From: Nymphaea colorata
Taxonomy: Eukaryota > Streptophyta > Magnoliopsida > Nymphaeales > Nymphaeaceae
Reading direction: 5' to 3'
Assembly: GCF_008831285.2 (NCBI RefSeq)
Contig: NC_045142.1
Coordinates: 14,139,354-14,203,353 of the forward strand
Length of the DNA: 64,000 nucleotides
The position numbers were made by a program, and so were the translations under genes. Below are positions 12,860 through 23,970 of the stretch, one piece after another (position 1 is the stretch's first letter; every line of letters starts with the position of its first letter). A model generated the notes under the pieces. It did not search any database, was not told the origin of the DNA, and worked only from the letters and a program-made list of their open reading frames with translations.

Positions 12860-14460
12860 TATATGAAGCACACTGTGACACCCTTGTGCTGGAATTGTCT
12901 GTAACATGTGTTTCTAGTTCCATGAAGGTCTAAGTATGCTGAAATTGATGGTATGTGCACATGAAAGTGATTGGAACCAGTTTGAACTGCTGAGCAACTT
13001 GAGGAACTAGGAATGATTCTAGGCAACTCAATAAGAGGTAAACTCTCTTTTAGCTCATCAATAGGTCTAGGCTTAATATATTCAGATCTGGACGACGACT
13101 TTAGCTAACTTGAAATGTTTGAGGCAGTAAAAGAGGGACCACAATGAGAGTATAAAAAATTTCTTTCATAAAAATAACATGTCTAGATATGATGACACGA
13201 TTAGAGATTGGATTGTAACAAACACAACCTTTATGACAGCTGCCATACCCAATGAAGACGCAGGTTTGAGCTTTGGCTTCTAGTTTTGAAGCACGTCTAG
13301 GCCCATTCAATGGATAGACGGTACAACCAAAGGTTCTTAGATGACTATATTTGGGAACTTCATGCAAGAGCTTCTCATACAGCGTCATTTGCAAGTCTGC
13401 AATAGGCAACCTGTTAATAAGATGAACAACAGTTTTAAAAGCATCAAACCAAAATTTTTGTGGCATATTGGCATGAATAATTATGGCGAGTCCCATTTCC
13501 ACCAGATTCCTATGCTTCCTTTCTACTATCTCGTTCTACTGGGATGTGTAAGGGCATGTTATCCATCAACGAATTCCTTGATTTTCAAGAAATGTGCTAA
13601 ATTCTTTGCTCATGAATTCTCCTCCCCATCTGAATGGAAAATTTTAATTTTTGTTTCAAGTTGACACTCTACTATGCTTAAAAAGGTTTTAAAACATGGA
13701 AGTGTATCACTTTTCTTTGACAAGGGAAAGATCCATGAGAAGTGAGATTAGTTGTCAACCATTAAGAAATAATACATGTACCCTTCTCGTGAAGCACATG
13801 GTGCTGGTCCCCTAATATCAACATGTAACACTTCAAGAGGTTTGGTTGCATGAAACTCAGCTTTAGGAAAATGAATTTTATGCATTTTTCCAAGCACACA
13901 TGAAGAACAAAAATCTAATTTATGTCTTTATCAACACAAATTAAACTAGCAACTTTCAAGAGTTTAACAACTGAAAGTGAGCATGTCCTAGACGCAAATG
14001 CCATAACTAAATGTCTGAGTAAGAATTTTGAGAAACCAAAGAAGTATTAGCAGTCTTTTATTGATCGTCATCTCCAATACTGATAGGATTGCTAGTAGAG
14101 TCCTTCCTTTCTCTCGTCCATCTATAGAGTCCTCCTTTCTCAAGCGGCCCTGTGTGAAGAATCTTGCCCGTTTGCATATTCTTAACAATAACACCATTAG
14201 AGGAAAATTCAATAGAGCATTGGTTGTCTTTGGTGAACCTTGCTACTGACATAAGATTCTTGTGTGCTTTAGGAGCATGCAACACATTTTTCAAAACAAA
14301 GGATGACGTCTTCCTAGGTAGTTACACGTTCCCTATATTTTTAATTTGCATCTTACTACCATTGCCAACTATAATAGAATTAAAACCATGATAGGGAACT
14401 TTACCTTGCATATCTTGTTCTGAATTTGTCATATGGTGGGAGGCACCTGTGTCTGGATAC
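12860..14460 (-). pseudogene. Copia protease-integrase region, broken
   Basis: The protease carries the DTGA active site within 'AWYPDTGASHHMT' (about 14,450). The pre-integrase region follows at 14,058-14,294 ('VLHAPKAHKNLMSVARF', then 'KGGLYRW'). The integrase core is broken in frame but recognisable from the 'GGEFMSKEFSTFLENQGI' stretch at about 13,610 and 'NEIVERKHRNLVEMG' at about 13,520, which carries the catalytic glutamate. The integrase C-terminal part is open at 13,101-13,502 ('FWFDAF', 'VHLINRLP', 'FGCTVYPL', 'CVFIGYG'). Several stops and frame changes separate these parts. In a live element this polyprotein cuts itself, and the integrase inserts the cDNA. Confidence 0.85.
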
Positions 14461-15482
14461 CAGGCTGAGTCTTGAGTATTGCTGACATTTTCTCGGCTAC
14501 TAGATGCATTATCAGATTTTCCCATGTTGAGTGCCATGGCCATAAACGCTTTTGGAATATCATAACATTGTCGAGCTGTATGATTTCTTCTGCCAAAATA
14601 TTGACAAGTTACTCCTTGGCTGGACTTGTTAGTATTATTATTTTTTCCATAGTTTCCTCTTCCTCCATTACGGCCTCTACCCCTACCACCATTATAGTTG
14701 CCATGCCCATGCCCTTGGTCAGTAATAAAAGCACGCCCACACCCTTGGTCTGTAATAAAAGCATGCCCATGCCCTTGTTCAGCAATAAAGGTAGTGGCAG
14801 TGGCTTCAACCTGAGCCATCAGGGATGAAGAAAGCATTCCAAGTCGTCGCTCTTGAGTAATTAACATATCATATAATTCAGACCATGAAGGCAGATCTTT
14901 GAATGCAGTAACAGTGGTAATAAAAGATTCATATTCAGAATTCAGTCCATTCAAGGTATAGAGAACAAGGTCTGTATCTGAGACAAAGTGCTGCACTCTG
15001 CTAAGAGAATCATGTCAGAAACTAATATGTTGAAGGTATTCAGTCATAGGCATTCCTCCCTTTTTTATGTTTTGGAATTCTCTTTTCAGCTGAATAATAC
15101 GAAGATTATTTTGTGAGGCATACTATTTTACAAGGATGAACCAAGCATCTATAGCCGTGCCAACACGAACCGGTTGTGACATGACTGGTTGAGTCATAGT
15201 GACTTTGATCCAACTTAGTGCAAGTTGGTCTTCACGATACCATAAACCATAAGCAGTATTTTCTTGTGTATGTGCTTCATCAAGAAATTCAGGTGGAGCA
15301 GAACATTTTCCATTAACATACTTGATCAAATTTTAACTTTTCATAACACTTTCAATTTGAGAACGCCAGAGAAGATAATTTGATCGATCAAGCTTGACTG
15401 AAACCAAACTTGAGAAAGCATTCCATTGTGTACCTGGTGGAGTAGGAGTGCGAGGAGTGTTAGAAGAGGACAATGCAGCCAT
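14461..15482 (-). pseudogene. Copia gag with zinc knuckle, broken
   Basis: The start is the ATG at 15,480-15,482, opening 'MAALSSSNTPRTPTP', then 'DRSNYLLWRSQIESV', which is the usual copia gag N-terminus. A stop follows 'MKS' near 15,330, after which the frame continues ('WYREDQLALSWI'). A break lies at about 15,000-15,120. The second half (14,996 downward) has the UBN2-type 'LNSEYESFITTVTAF', a Gly/His-rich stretch made of three near-repeats of 'AFITDQGHGH', an Arg-Gly stretch and a CCHC knuckle ('CQYFGRRNHTARQC'). Gag forms the particle shell and binds element RNA. It joins the protease downstream without a clear gap. Confidence 0.85.
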
Positions 15483-16191
15483 ATTATACTAAAAATTTCT
15501 CGCTCGTTCAATCAACAGCCGACAAGCACAGTCAATACGATTTGTGTCTGATAAACAAAAAAGGCGACTGAGGAGGTGGATTGGAGACTGAAGGGGCAGA
15601 TAGGTCTCGGTGGCACTCCCTTGTGAGCACGCTTCTCGGTGAACATGTGAACACAAAAGGAAACAGCGCTTCCCTTGGTGAGGGCTGGAAACAGCATGAC
15701 CTTCCCTTGTTGAGAGACAGAAAAAAAGTCAACAGCATGCTCCTCGGCGAAGGCTGGAAAGAGTGTGGCCTTCCTTAGACAAAAAAGAGGCATGTGCCTT
15801 GGTGAAGGCAGGAAACAACACACTCCAAAAGGAAGGCACTGCCTCGATGAAGGCAGGAAACAACACACTCGGTGCCAGACCCTTGTTCAAACACTAAAAG
15901 GAGCAGCATGCTCCTCGGTGAAATAGTGCGCTCCTCGGTGAAGGCCTTGGTGGCTTTCACTTGCTCACCACAAAAAAAAGAGCATGAAACCGCACGCTGC
16001 TCTGTGGTTTCCCTTGTTACGCAAAAAACTGTGGATGTAGGAAGAGGAACAGGAGACGCAACAGGGCACGCAGCAGAGAGAGTGGCTGGAAAACGATGGT
16101 GCCAGCATCAAACAATGCTCATCCACTAGACAGGTGAAGCGTAGCTCTAGAAAGATGCAGGATACAGAAGACCACGGTGAAAGCAGTTGCA
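15483..16191 (-). repeat. Copia leader built of degenerate repeats
   Basis: The 5' untranslated leader of the minus-strand copia element is unusually repetitive. Versions of 'cctcggtgaaggc' and 'aggcaggaaacaacacactc' (plus-strand reading) recur about every 40-90 bases between about 15,600 and 15,960. The repeats create overlapping short frames on both strands (for example 15,512-15,868 minus) with repeated Cys-Cys-Phe-Leu-Pro words. I take these as by-products of the repeat rather than genes. Confidence 0.6.
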
Positions 16192-16205
16192 GGCTCTTAT
16201 ATCAA
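16192..16205 (-). other. Degenerate primer-binding site (initiator Met tRNA type)
   Basis: Read on the minus strand this is 'TTGATATAAGAGCC', close to the 'TGGTATCAGAGC' site used by many plant copia elements, with about three mismatches. It lies just downstream of the inferred LTR end, as expected. Confidence 0.6.
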
Positions 16206-16520
16206 TTTAGAACAAAAGATGGACACACAGGTGTAACGTGGTTCGGCTAAAATCAGCCTACATCCACACAAAGACTCTCTCTTCTATTCTATAACCACAC
16301 AGAGAGAGTACAAATATTTATAGTCACTTTATACAATTTAGATCCTTGATTTTAGGATCTTGATTTACACGACAGATTTGGGCAGAATTATAGAAGAAGA
16401 TAGGAGAAATGATTTCTTTCTCATTTAGAGAAGATTGGTCAGTTTTAGATAGCCTCGAGTTTTGGAAACCGTACCCTGTACTTTGTAACTGATCCTGATC
16501 GTATCTGTTCCATAGATCTT
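16206..16520 (-). mobile_element. Probable copia 5' LTR
   Basis: The stretch directly upstream (minus strand) of the primer site. It has a TATA box (TATAAATA on the minus strand, plus 16,315-16,322). It may begin with TG at about 16,520 (minus 'TGATAAGATC'). No second LTR is present, so the outer boundary is uncertain. The 34 bases just beyond it at 16,533-16,566 recur at 9,601-9,634. Confidence 0.5.
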
Positions 16521-16532
16521 ATCATTGTTAAT

Positions 16533-17003
16533 AAATCTAGCACAGCTCTATGTTACAGAAATTTCTCAATATTTCCTCCAAGAAGAAGGTCATTCTGCTG
16601 GACCAGAAACCCCAGATGAGGCTTGGTGATTGTTATGAGAGAGATGGGCTCTATCTACTACATTAACTTGAACACAAACAAGGCACTTCCAGCTGACAAG
16701 AAGAATGAAGAATCACTCCTATGGCACTATAGGTTGGGACATTTGTCTGATCTAATTCTCAAAACTGTGTTTCTTAAGCTCGTCTACAATTTTCCAGTAT
16801 GTGAGACATGCAATTACGCAAAGATGACTGAACAATCATTTCCTGAATCTGAAATAAAAATCCAATATTGCTTCAACTTGGTTCAGGCCGATGTATGGGG
16901 CCCGGCTCCTGCTGTTTCCAACTTTATTTTCAGATACTTTCTCCTGTTAAAAGATGACAAATCATGGATGAGTTGGGTGTTCTTTCTCAAGAAAAAAAGA
17001 TGA
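16533..17003 (+). pseudogene. Ty1/copia pre-integrase and integrase N-terminus
   Basis: The plus-strand frame at 16,623-17,003 carries the copia pre-integrase signature: 'LLWHYRLGHLS' (histidine pair of the zinc site), then 'VCETCNYAKMTEQSFP' (cysteine pair) and the start of the integrase core ('VQADVWGPAP'). The core stops after about 25 more residues, well before the second catalytic Asp. The frame upstream (about 16,575-16,680) is broken but reads through the usual 'ERDGLY' position. It is a separate insertion from the minus-strand element beside it, because it points the other way. Confidence 0.8.
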
Positions 17004-17029
17004 AGTCTTTTTTATTAGCAGGCATTGTA

Positions 17030-18560
17030 TGGCCACTAGCAATATCTTATATTAACAAAAGTCACGCACTGGGTGAATTTTATCCAATCTTAAGACTGTG
17101 AAAGGTTCCAGATTGGGTTGAGAAGGACTTGGTTTCACATGCAAGACCCACAAATATTATTAACCGACAAATTTTTGGTGGTGGCGAACCCTCTGCTAGG
17201 TTAAAAGAATCAAAACTTAGCTGGAACAATCGTACCATTTTGTTATCGGCCCGATATTTGATCAAATTATAATTGAAATGCAGAGTTCTATATTTTATTA
17301 AATAATCTTATTCCTAGTCCCAAGAGTTCTTTTTGGCGATTGCCTGGGCCTCCCTTTTTACACCCCTACGCATGTCCAATGATATTGGATCGTGTAGGTC
17401 GGTGCAGGGTTGGAGTATTTTTTATTTTTATTTTTATAAAGAAGTGTATATTTTGGAATATTTACTTTTTCATAAACCCTTTTTTGTCCTTCTAAAAGTC
17501 TTTTTTTTTTACTTAGACATGTTATTTTGGTTATTAAGCACCTACATGCATAATTTTTCATGCATAAGACCATATAAGACACTAATTTTAGATCCGGCTT
17601 TCCATAATGCCCATGCCCATGTGAGTAGAGTCAAATGTCCTTCAACTGGCATACATAGTGCTTCCAAGTTCCATCCTTGCACTAGTATAGCACATTGCTC
17701 TCGATCCGACCAGGTCGACTGGAAACTGAAAGCATGTCATCATCGTTTAAGAAAAGTCATTCCTGGGATTCAAAGAAAAGTCGGCCGAATTTTTCTCCTT
17801 TAACTGGCCCTTGCATCCAATTAGGACGAACCGATACAATTAATTTCTGGTAACTAAAACTTACAAGTACAACATATGTTCATATATATATATATATATA
17901 TATTTTATATTATATATATATATATAAAGGAATTGAAATCTGCTATTTTTTTGTTTTGTGTGGATAAAAACCATCACAGTGCATTTGCGTTGACCAGTTG
18001 TTTGAGCACGGTCTTTGAAAGCAGTTTTTAATTATACAAAATAACAATAACCACTCTACTGCAGAAGTAGCTGCCTGAAATGTATGAAGTTATTAACATG
18101 AACATAACTAAAGTTTGTGCGGCACCAGCCATCTTGTAGCTCCACCATGGGACTTACCATCACACAAGATGATTCAATTGAATTTGAATGAACCTGCAAT
18201 TGTGGGTGACCTTATACAGAATAGGCTCTGTCATTAGGGAAGATCTCTATATTTTAATTTTAATTGGTTCTGTCTTAACGCAAAATACAAGGTCGGCCGA
18301 ATGCTATTGGGCCCAGCTATCATTAATTACCAAATAAGCACTTTATTAATTTGTCAGTCATTTGACCCAAATAATGCCAATGTTTAATTGATACCATATT
18401 TTTTTCGTTTAAGATTTAGAAAAAGAATTATATCAATTAATTATCAGACATTTCATGATTTTGTCATCTAGCTACCTCTAGTTTTGATAGTCATAGCACC
18501 AACTTCATCCACATTTTCTTGTACCTGGTGATTGTTATCGTACATGTTTTTTTCCACATG
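17030..18560. repeat. Local duplicate block, third copy
   Basis: About 17,060-17,280 resembles 24,030-24,400. About 17,620-17,820 resembles 24,560-24,640. About 17,830-18,540 resembles 4,690-5,440 and 25,740-26,400, with 'gaatttgaatgaacctgcaa' common to all three. TA runs lie at 17,881-17,925. The copies are patchy, with insertions and deletions. No gene is seen. Confidence 0.65.
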
Positions 18561-19355
18561 TACGAAGGTTATTATAATGTACTGCTGTAGTTGAAAAAAA
18601 CAAAATCATTATCAATAGAATATTGATAAAAAAACATATAAAGACAAAGAAAATAGTGCGTGAGCACCCCGATCGTCAGGAAGGGATGTTCAAGTAATAT
18701 TGACAAAGTTACTCTTCGATGTAGATTCATTACTTATTCTTTCTACTAAAAGGGACGGCAGCCTAACTCCCAGCAGAGTTTGCATCGAAAGTGACAAAGA
18801 AAATTGTGGTAGTGTACTTATGTCCGATGGTTTGAGAGATTGATTCGATCCTCTTTTGTACTTTAAGTTGTGTTTGATAGTTCAATGTAGCATTAAAAGA
18901 TATGCTTTAAAAGATCCTCAGCTTAAACAAACTAAAGATTTATGTAGCATGGATCTTAAATCCACGTATATTAAAAATGATAGATTTAAGGTCGGAGGGG
19001 GGGGGGAGTTTCGACCTGATCTGGTCCCTGGTGAAACAAATACAACCACAACAATAAAGACAAGCTATTGGCAACGCCTTTTGCAAATAAGTTTATTGCA
19101 AAAGACCAATACTCGTCCTTGCCCTTTGCAGTGTTGCCAAAAACGTTTCGCTAGCCTCAGATCACCTGCCACCATTTAGAAGTGCACGGACTGGTCATTT
19201 CGAGCTTTTATCCAATGACGTGCCCGTGTTGAGAAAACTTGACAAATCAATGTAAATTTGAAAATTTACATGGATAACGGCAGATTCAGATTGGACATCC
19301 CTATCAAGTCTGAATTGAGAATGCATTTATAAAAGAAAGAATCATTAAAATTTAC
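18561..19355. other. No gene recognised
   Basis: Nothing supportable as a gene. A run of nine G lies near 18,998-19,007 inside a plus-strand frame (18,856-19,179) of unlikely composition. Confidence 0.5.
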
Positions 19356-20638
19356 TTGTTTCCACCATTCCTCCCGTTCTACTTCAAAGTTCCCAGCCAT
19401 GGAAAATGTGATGCATTTGATGTAATCCAAGCATGGGTTTCCTTCAACAATATTGGGCGGCAGTAAGCTTCTTGATTTCCACATCAACTTCTGCCAACAA
19501 GATCCAAGATCAAAGAATAGATCAGTTTTCAGCACAAAGAAACTAACCAGCCTCAATCAATAGGACAAGCTTCTATAAGAGGAAGAAACTAATCTAGCAT
19601 GCACCTTAGAAAGGACAAGCTTCTGTGAATCAATCATGCCCATCAAGTCTAGATCTTGATTAACTCTCCGCTCCTTGCTGACATCCACATCTGCAGTGCC
19701 TGATAGGACCATAACTAGTTCAGACCTGATGGGATGACTCAGATGTTCTCTGGAAGAAAAATTAACTCATGATCAACTAAGTCAAAACCAGCTTCGTGCC
19801 ATCAAGGGACAAAATGCAAGTTCCTACTAAAATTGACTTGATACTGATGAAACTACAAAGAAAAGGAGGAAATTCGGAAATTCAAACTGTTACAGTCTTA
19901 AGGTATTAGAAGCAAAGTAGTTTACAAATCAAATCATGAGAATATATATTGTTACATTAAAGGGAGGCAGCTCTTTGCAAATGCACCATGTCTCAAACAG
20001 CAACTATGTGTTTCAACAACTATACTAAGTAGTAAGTAGATTACACCAGTGACATGTAACTTTTTCCAATAGCTATAGGTGTGCCATCATTCTTAAGAAT
20101 TATATTTATAATTTCACCAATACATTCTACTTGTTGAGTAAATTGGCCACCTGTAACAACATTCTAGAAATAAAATCAGCATTAACCCAATAGAATATAT
20201 ACCAAGATAAGATCGAGAGAAAGGATTAAGTAGACCAAGTAAGGTTACTAAAAATAGCAAGAAGGCAATAGACAGTATAAAGGCTATAAGCCCAAAAGAT
20301 CTTGGACCTCCATGAGCAGCAATTAGGGCACGGACATCAGCAAAGAGGAATTCTTACATCCATACCAGTGCTACATAGTAATGAGACTGAATAATCATCT
20401 TACCCATGTGTTGCAGGAGGAAGCCTTGAAGTTGTTCAGTATAAGGGCGTATCAAAAACTACAAAGTCATAAAATTCTTCATAAATAAGTAGATTGTATT
20501 GATTTCCAAATAAATATATTCATAAATACAAAGTATGTGGAATGGATCAAAGAAAGTAGGTCTTACAAAAGCTTTGAATGCTGGACGATGTGCAGCCATC
20601 TCATATAAGCAATTTGCAAACCATATCCAAAACTTATA
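19356..20638 (-). CDS. Unrecognised gene fragment, six phase-compatible exons
   Basis: Exons on the minus strand in order: E 20,567-20,638 ('YKFWIWFANCLYEMAAHRP'), D 20,404-20,458 ('LIRPYTEQLQGFLLQHM'), F from about 20,355 ('ADVRALIAAHGGPRSF', 3' end unsure), C 20,045-20,163 ('QFTQQVECIGEIINIILKND'), A 19,605-19,749 ('SHPIRSELVMVLSGTADVDV'), B 19,356-19,490 ('LLPPNIVEGNPCLDYIKC'). Acceptors have good pyrimidine tracts before AG, donors are GT, and the E-D, D-F, C-A and A-B joins keep one frame. I do not recognise the family. There is no clear signal peptide or membrane segment, and the sequence looks alpha-helical and soluble. No start or stop codon is placed; a possible further exon lies at about 20,710-20,840. 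No exon is seen below 19,356, so this is probably a piece of a larger gene. Exon structure is well supported; function is unknown. Confidence 0.6.
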
Positions 20639-21639
20639 CTAAAAAAATTAGTACAATTATCATACAAAAATATTGGCCATCATGGAAAAAACGAGAGAGA
20701 GAAGAGACCAAATATCAGATTTGAAACCATATTGAATGGCTGAATATAGATCATTAGAGAGAGTTATAAGATTACATAGGTTAGCCCAATCTACTGCACC
20801 CATTTTCAAAGACCCAGAGAATTAATCAACAAAAGAATATCCAAAACAAAATGGGCAGAAGCTATGGTAAAAATGCATGCTTGAAATGTAGAATGCTTTG
20901 TAGCTGCACCTACTAAAAACACTTGATATTCTCTTTGACTTAGCTATTACTTACAAGACACACTATTAGAAAAGTGACTCGTAAAGATGGTAGAGACATT
21001 ATGGAGGATGACCACCACAGCATATGCAGATAGCATGTATAAAAATATAAATAAACATGCATTAAAAGTTAGATATAAATACGTAGATAAATAGCTATAT
21101 GTAATACATAAATAAATAGAGAACTAATGTAAATGTGTATGACATTATCACTTCAAATAATATGTCACCTTTGAGTCTTTGATAACTCTGAAGAAACCAA
21201 ATGTAAAATTAGGGCTCATGTGTAAAAAAAGTGTAGCAAATACCCCCAAACTACCTTATATGATCCGCACTGCCCTTTCAAGTTAATCTAAGATGCCCTC
21301 TATTGTTCCTTGCAACACCACCTTTGAAGTCAAATAAAATAAAACATCAACCTCGTATTTGAAAAGAATTAACATGGCACTATTTTAGACTTGTCAGTTT
21401 CACACAGAAAAAAACCTCAAAATGATCAAATGTGGTCAGACTAAGAGAAAAGATAATGAAAGATATACAAAATGTGTCATTTTTAAGATTCTAACTTTTA
21501 GATCCGCAAGGAGGGGAGGGAGAGAGTTGAATGTGCAATAACCAGAAACACACAATTATGACCAAATAAAACCCTTACTTATAGGTGACAAAAGTCTATA
21601 ACTTTTGTTCCTACGATAAACAATTCATTTCTACGTGTT
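20639..21639. other. No gene firmly placed
   Basis: About 20,710-20,840 on the minus strand reads open ('MGAVDWANLCNLITLSNDLY') and could be an upstream exon of the neighbouring fragment, but no donor keeps the frame into the next exon. The rest shows nothing I can support. Confidence 0.5.
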
Positions 21640-22962
21640 GGACTTTCAGTTGGTGCAAAAGAAAGCAGTCTGTACCAGATCATACTACATCATGTTCTGC
21701 TGCGCAATATTCCCAAAGATGGGCATCTCTCCATCTTTAATGGCTAAGCAGATGATTCCACTTCTAAACATTCCAAAGATATTTGAAGGTGGCAGCTTCC
21801 AGTCTGCACTAGCAAATGAAAGGTCATCTCCGCAACCCTTCATATGGATCACCATTGTTCCCTACATGGTAACAAGCAAATCTTGCTTAGGGGATAGAAG
21901 CGCTCACGGTTTATGACATTGGCCACTGCATTTGCCACTTGACCATAGACATCTTTGGCAAGAAAAGTCAGGCTGGTACCCAAGTCTATGATGATCATCT
22001 GGCATCTCCAACAATGCAGTCGTCTGTGCACCAGCAAATTGTATGTTGAGTCTGCTTTCCCGACACTTATGTTTGTCAGGATGAGCACATAAAAGCTGCC
22101 TTCACCACCATCTGATGCCATCGGCATCTCTTGAACCTCTTCTGTGCCTGAAAAGTCTGCATCGTCGCCGAATTTGAGCTGTCCCACGGAATTGTTTTCA
22201 TTTCTATATGGAGGAAGACAGTAAGAAATTTGTCATCAATGGAAGAGCCGATCTGTTTAACAAGAGAGAGAGGACCACGCCAAGGCCAACAAGGCCTGGA
22301 ACTTTATGCAGGGCAAAATCAGGATTATCTTCACGATGAACACAACGAAGGACAATTCCTTCATGCTTGATGGTGTTGGCACCATTGTCAAACAAGCGCT
22401 TCTCGGAGGCTAGGACTCTTTATACTTTGGAATGTTTCAATAGGAATATCTGAACCAGCAAAGTTGGTCGCTGGTGCAACGATGGACATGTAGTTCCGTG
22501 CAGAAGCTGGTGGAGCATCTCTGGTTCTTGTAGGTGGACGACTGAAGTGTATCAAACATTGTGTTTTGACATGGCAGTTGTCACAATGGTGGCATGTTGT
22601 CCATATGAGGTTACTACCAGTGCCTATAATGGCCCAGTACAGGCTGGTGGGGTACCTAGCGAGAGTTTCATGAGAAGCTCACCGGGACCAGCCATCACGG
22701 GCTGGAGATCATGCTGGTGGTATTGGCAAACCATGAAGTAATGCTGCGGGAGCGCAACATGAAGCGCAGAGCCGCCTGCTCAGCTCGTTGAGCTAGAGTG
22801 GATGAAATGTTATAGAGAGGTGACAGGGATGAGTCTGATGAATGAGGTCTATAGAGAAGCCGAGAGGTTTGGAAGCGAAGATTGTGGTAGGGTTAGCAGT
22901 ATTGCAAGTAGGAGCAGCTGCAGGAGGAGGCTGAATGCTAAGGGGGAGAAGAAGGTTGCCAT
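21640..22962 (-). pseudogene. Plant aspartic protease (A1 family, CDR1/nepenthesin-like), dead copy
   Basis: Starts at the ATG complement 22,960-22,962 with a clear signal peptide ('MATFFSPLAFSLLLQLLLLA'), then a frameshift into the propeptide ('GFSIDLIH'). The region before the first active site reads 'LMKLSLGTPP'. The first site is GTGS (22,613-22,624) where the family has DTGS, so the catalytic Asp is lost. Then come 'VPGLVGLG' (about 22,290) and 'KFGDDADFSG' with 'GEGSFYVLILTNISVGK' (21,849-22,187). The second site is DLGT (21,975-21,986) where DSGT is usual. The C-terminus is recognisable by 'IFGNIAQQNMM' (about 21,690-21,720). Length without introns, about 1.3 kb, fits the family's roughly 440 residues. 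Several shifts and stops confirm a pseudogene. Live members are secreted endopeptidases, some acting in defence signalling. Confidence 0.85.
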
Positions 22963-23804
22963 GGTGAGGACTAAAAGATTGCTGTACTAAGGATAAATGT
23001 GTTGATATTTATAACGGAAGTCATAGTTATGGTGGCCGCTGATGAAGGGAAGCATTTGGATTTGAAAATTCTGCAAAAAAAAAAAAAAGACATGTGGCTG
23101 AACTGAGTTACGTATTCCTTTGTGTAACCAGTAACCATCACAATGGAGAAAAGTGGTAGCATCTTCCAATTGTTAAGCTTAGGTATAACAATCACAAACA
23201 TTTGAAGACTTTCAAACATAAAAGGAAGGCTGCAGACACTTTAACGTATTACTTAAGGTGACCATAATAACTGTTGTATACGTTGGAAGAAGAGATTGTC
23301 CTAGTGGTGTTTGAAATTTTTTTTAGGCATAGGGGTGGAGCCAAGGGAGGCTTGCATGGCCCTGGCCCCACCTCAATTTTTTTTTAAAAAAAATTATATG
23401 TAAATTTTGTAAATTTCACTTGCCCTATATAAAAATTTTGAAAAATGATATTTTGATCGTAGTCAAAATTTAGAAACATTAATTCGGCCCTTCTCATGAA
23501 ATTTTTTGGCTCTGTCCCTGTAACGCATGGTAGTCCCTGCTCCAAAACCTGTCCATTGACCTCCTTAAACCGTGAACCTTGAAGTGATTGGAAAATCTTT
23601 CTCCCACACGATCTCTCTCATACATATATATATACAAATGTCTTTCCACCCCATGATATTATGGGCTCTCATCTGGTGATAGTTCATGGGGCAGAGGCTC
23701 ATGCAGTGAGGGTTGCAGGTATGCTATGAACATTTTGGCCATATCATATGCCTCTTTTATATTTTTATATATATAGCGAAAAATTAAATGGTGACTCTGA
23801 TTAT
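22963..23804. other. No gene recognised
   Basis: Upstream flank of the protease pseudogene. An A run at about 23,073-23,086 and a short TA run near 23,625 are the only notable features. No clear promoter can be assigned to a dead gene. Confidence 0.5.
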
Positions 23805-23945
23805 TCAATGTAACTCTACTCGTTCATAAGGACTATTTGATTCATTATAATGAATAGACGAGAGAAAACTAAAGAAAAAAAAGTAGTGGGTATTTTTGTC
23901 ATCTAGTATTAGTTTATACTTTTTTTTTCCTTCACCTTTCATCTG
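23805..23945. repeat. Short dispersed repeat, diverged third copy
   Basis: Related to the two elements at 52,767-52,956 and 53,090-53,274. It shares 'aagg(a/g)c(t/c)atttgat', an A-rich 'gagaaaa' middle and 'atctagtattagtttatac', and like them it ends against a TA microsatellite (23,951-23,971). Terminal inverted repeats are no longer clear. Confidence 0.45.
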
Positions 23946-23970
23946 GTGATAATATATATATATATATATA

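Larger units (their letters stand above)
12860..16520 (-). mobile_element. Truncated Ty1/copia retrotransposon (minus strand)
   Basis: Read on the minus strand the order is LTR (about 16,206-16,520), primer-binding site (16,192-16,205), leader (15,483-16,191), gag, zinc knuckle, protease and integrase, ending in the integrase-to-RT linker near 12,860. Reverse transcriptase, RNase H, polypurine tract and 3' LTR are absent, so this is a 3'-truncated copy. Gag-before-integrase order without an RT upstream is diagnostic of Ty1/copia rather than gypsy. Internal stops and frameshifts show it is dead. Confidence 0.85.

Noticed and set aside
14472-14828. 118-residue plus-strand frame
   Set aside because: It is the antisense shadow of the copia gag zinc-knuckle region.
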